Part shown: in pieces, positions 38,101-41,100 of the stretch
Position numbering within the stretch: position 1 is the first letter of the stretch
How the letters are laid out: every line of letters starts with the position of its first letter
Notes under the pieces: generated by a model
What the model was told of the DNA's origin: nothing
Seen by the model: the letters and a program-made list of their open reading frames with translations, nothing else
Databases searched by the model: none
Assembly (NCBI GenBank): GCA_917880885.1
Contig: OU862913.1
Coordinates: 24,561,286 to 24,625,285, forward strand
Source: Limnephilus marmoratus
Taxonomy: Eukaryota > Arthropoda > Insecta > Trichoptera > Limnephilidae
Reading direction: 5' to 3'
DNA: 64,000 bases
Translations under genes and position numbers: made by a program

Positions 38101-41100
38101 GATTAAACCTGATAGGATGAGGAAACCTGATGGGACGATTAAACCTGATGGGACGATTAAACCTGATATGACGATTAAACCTGATATGACGATTAAACCT
38201 GATATGACGATTAAACCTGATAGGATGCTCCTGATAGGAGCAAAAGAAGAAGGGAGAAACTGATTCACTGATCAAACATATAAATGGTATACCCAAAATC
38301 GTCAAGTCTCATCAACTGCAGAACTAAATACACCGTATCAAACTACTTATGTTTTATTATGAGATATTGCTACTCTCAGAAACCTGGCTGAATCACAACT
38401 TAAGCTCTTCTCAACTACATATTATTCCGTATAGACCGCAACAGTTCCACCAGTATCTAAACCAGAGAAGGCGGTATACTTGTACACGATTAAATTATTG
38501 TAGAAAGCAATCACTTTGTGGTTTGACATATTTCATAAAATAAAATACTTTTTTTTGTTTGAAACCACGAAATTTATTAATTTTTTAACCGACCGGTTTC
38601 GCTTAACTTAAGCCTCGTCAGGGTACAAATTAATAATGTATTAATTTGTACCCCTTCGCTTAACTTAAGCCTCGTCAGGGTTTGTACCAATAGTTTTAAT
38701 TTGTACCCTGACGAGGCTTAAGTTAAGCGAAACCGGTCGGTTAAAAAATTAATAAATTTCGTGGTTTCAAACAAAAAAAAGTATTTTATTTTACGATTAA
38801 ATTAAATTGCAAGTTAAACACAAAGATGTGTAATAATTATTTCTCATGTTCAAATTGCAATCAAGAAAAATAATAATTGTTTGCGTTCGTATACCTACTA
38901 CATTTAACAAAACTGCACATTTATAAAAACCATATTGAAGATATGAAATACTTCACGCTAAATAGATAACATATGTCAAAAATCATCCTGACTGGCGATT
39001 ATAATCTTCCAAATATTACATGGTAACATGAAGATAACATTGCGGATGCTATATTGGGATGTGAAGCAGACTGCGTGAACTACCGGATGTGAGAGCATTC
39101 CTTGGATTGCTCCACTTCCACAAAGTTCGCAACAAATGTCAAAGGACATCGGACTTAGTATTCTCAACTGATCCCAACAATTTAGTCGAACAATTGGATT
39201 TTAAAAGACATTTTAAAAGACTTGTATCATTCTATTATTATTAGTTTTGGGGTATTATGCCGTGTTGCGCTACCTCCTTCTTTAGCCAACGTTTCGGACA
39301 GCGTTGCAGTGTCCATAGCGCAACACGGCATAATACCCCAAAAACTAATAACAAAATAATTTTTGGCCGTGAAAATCTAAAATCGTATCTGTATCATTCT
39401 CAGTGGCGGACTAAGCCCGTCAGAGGCCCGGGGCGGCAAAGCTGAATGAGGGCCCCCCCATAGTAAAAGTTGATTTAATTTTACAAGATTTTTATTCAGA
39501 TCACACGGGCCTCTGGTCCTGGGGGCCTCCAAGCACCTCCGTGTTCCATTTATCAAAACCTAAACAAGGCGTTGAGGCACCAGGGCTCTATAAAATTTAT
39601 TTCCTTTTATTTTTTATTTTTTCTTCCCTTAAAGATGCATTTATTAATAATGCTATCATAAAATGCATTATGAAAATTCTAAAAATTCACGGAGATACAC
39701 CGTTTTATATTAAACCGTTTTAAACATTGTGTATGTTGAATTATCCTTCAGCAAAAATTTTAACGCGTTTTTAACATATTAGAAAAACTGACAACATATT
39801 AGAAATAATGATTCGATAACATATTAGAAAAACTATACATCCGATTTGCATGCACCAAGTCTTAAACTAATCCAGTCACGATTGCACAACATAGGGATTT
39901 TTTAAAGGCCCCCTTAGATAGGTACTAAGCACATTTTAAAGGCGCCACGACACAAAAAAAAATTGTCACTTTTTTTAATTCATTTTCTAAAAGATGCATT
40001 TGTTAATAATCTTTCACCATATACTGAGGGAAATTCATAAAATTGATGGAGATACAGCATCTTATATGGAACCGTTTGTGTGTTGTATTATCTTGGTTTT
40101 TGTGTCTTTTGTTCTTCAACTTGGTTGACAACATATTAGAAAAACCCCGCATTGTGTAGGGTCCCCTAGGGTTAAGGGACCCCGAGACGAGCATTGTCTA
40201 GGGGCCCCAACGTGTTAAGGCCGGTCCTGGCAGGGCCCGATTGTCTATAAGGCAGTATAGGCCATTGCTTAGGGGCCCGCATCGGGTAGGGGCCCCTAGG
40301 GTAAAGGGGCCCTGAGACGTGCATTTCTTAGGGGCCCCAACATGTTTAAGTCGGCCCTGCCAGGCAGTGTAGGCCACTGCCTTTGAAAATCCAGTCACTG
40401 TAGCCAGGGCCGTATTATTATTATCCATAAGACGTGTAGTCAACTGCCTAGGTGCCCCGCATCGGATAAGGGCCCTTAGGGTAAAGGGGTCCCAACATGT
40501 TTAAGCTGGTCCCGGCAGGGCCGTATTGTCCATAAGGCAGTATAGGGCACTGCCTTTGAAAATCCAGTAACTATAGCCAGGGTCGTATTATTCATAAGAA
40601 GTGTAGGCAACTGCCTTGGGGCCCTAGAGCAAAGGGGCCCAGAGATGTGCATTGCCTAGGGGCCCCGACATGTTTAAGCCGGCCCTGGCAGGACCGTATT
40701 GTCCACACAGCAGTGTAGGCCACTGTCTAAGGGCCACGCATCAGCTAGGGGCCCCTGTGGTAAAGGGGCCCCGAGGCGTGCATTGCCTAGGGGCCCCAAC
40801 ATGTTTAATCCGGCCCTGACTATGACACCACGTAGGGATTGTTTATAAAGGGCCCCCTTCCAATTTATTCTTATTTTAATGAACGATGAAAATTTACTAT
40901 AAAAAAATGAAAATAAAATTCGCCGGCCGCCATTTTTATCTTTTTTTTTAGATATCGAAATTACCTTACATTGAATACAAATCGTATGTATAGTTTGTTT
41001 AATATGTTATCAACCAGGTTGAAAAATTTCGAGAAACGGCATTCAAAGTTTTGCTGAAGGATAATTCAAAAATGTTTCAAACGGTTTCACATAAAATGTT

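Larger units (their letters stand above)
38536..38793. repeat. Palindrome with hammerhead-ribozyme-like cores
   Basis: Arms of about 105 bp (TAAAATACTTTTTTTTGTTT and inverse). Each arm holds CTGACGAG-hairpin-GAAACCGG on the outward strand; a third partial copy lies in the middle (38652-38680, minus). Confidence 0.85.

Noticed and set aside
38005..38230. CRISPR-like repeated units
   Set aside because: Units are contiguous with no unique spacers, in a eukaryotic genome; it is a minisatellite.
38045..38263. Repetitive protein MSKPDGTIKPDR
   Set aside because: The frame is open only because the repeat unit is a multiple of three and lacks stops.
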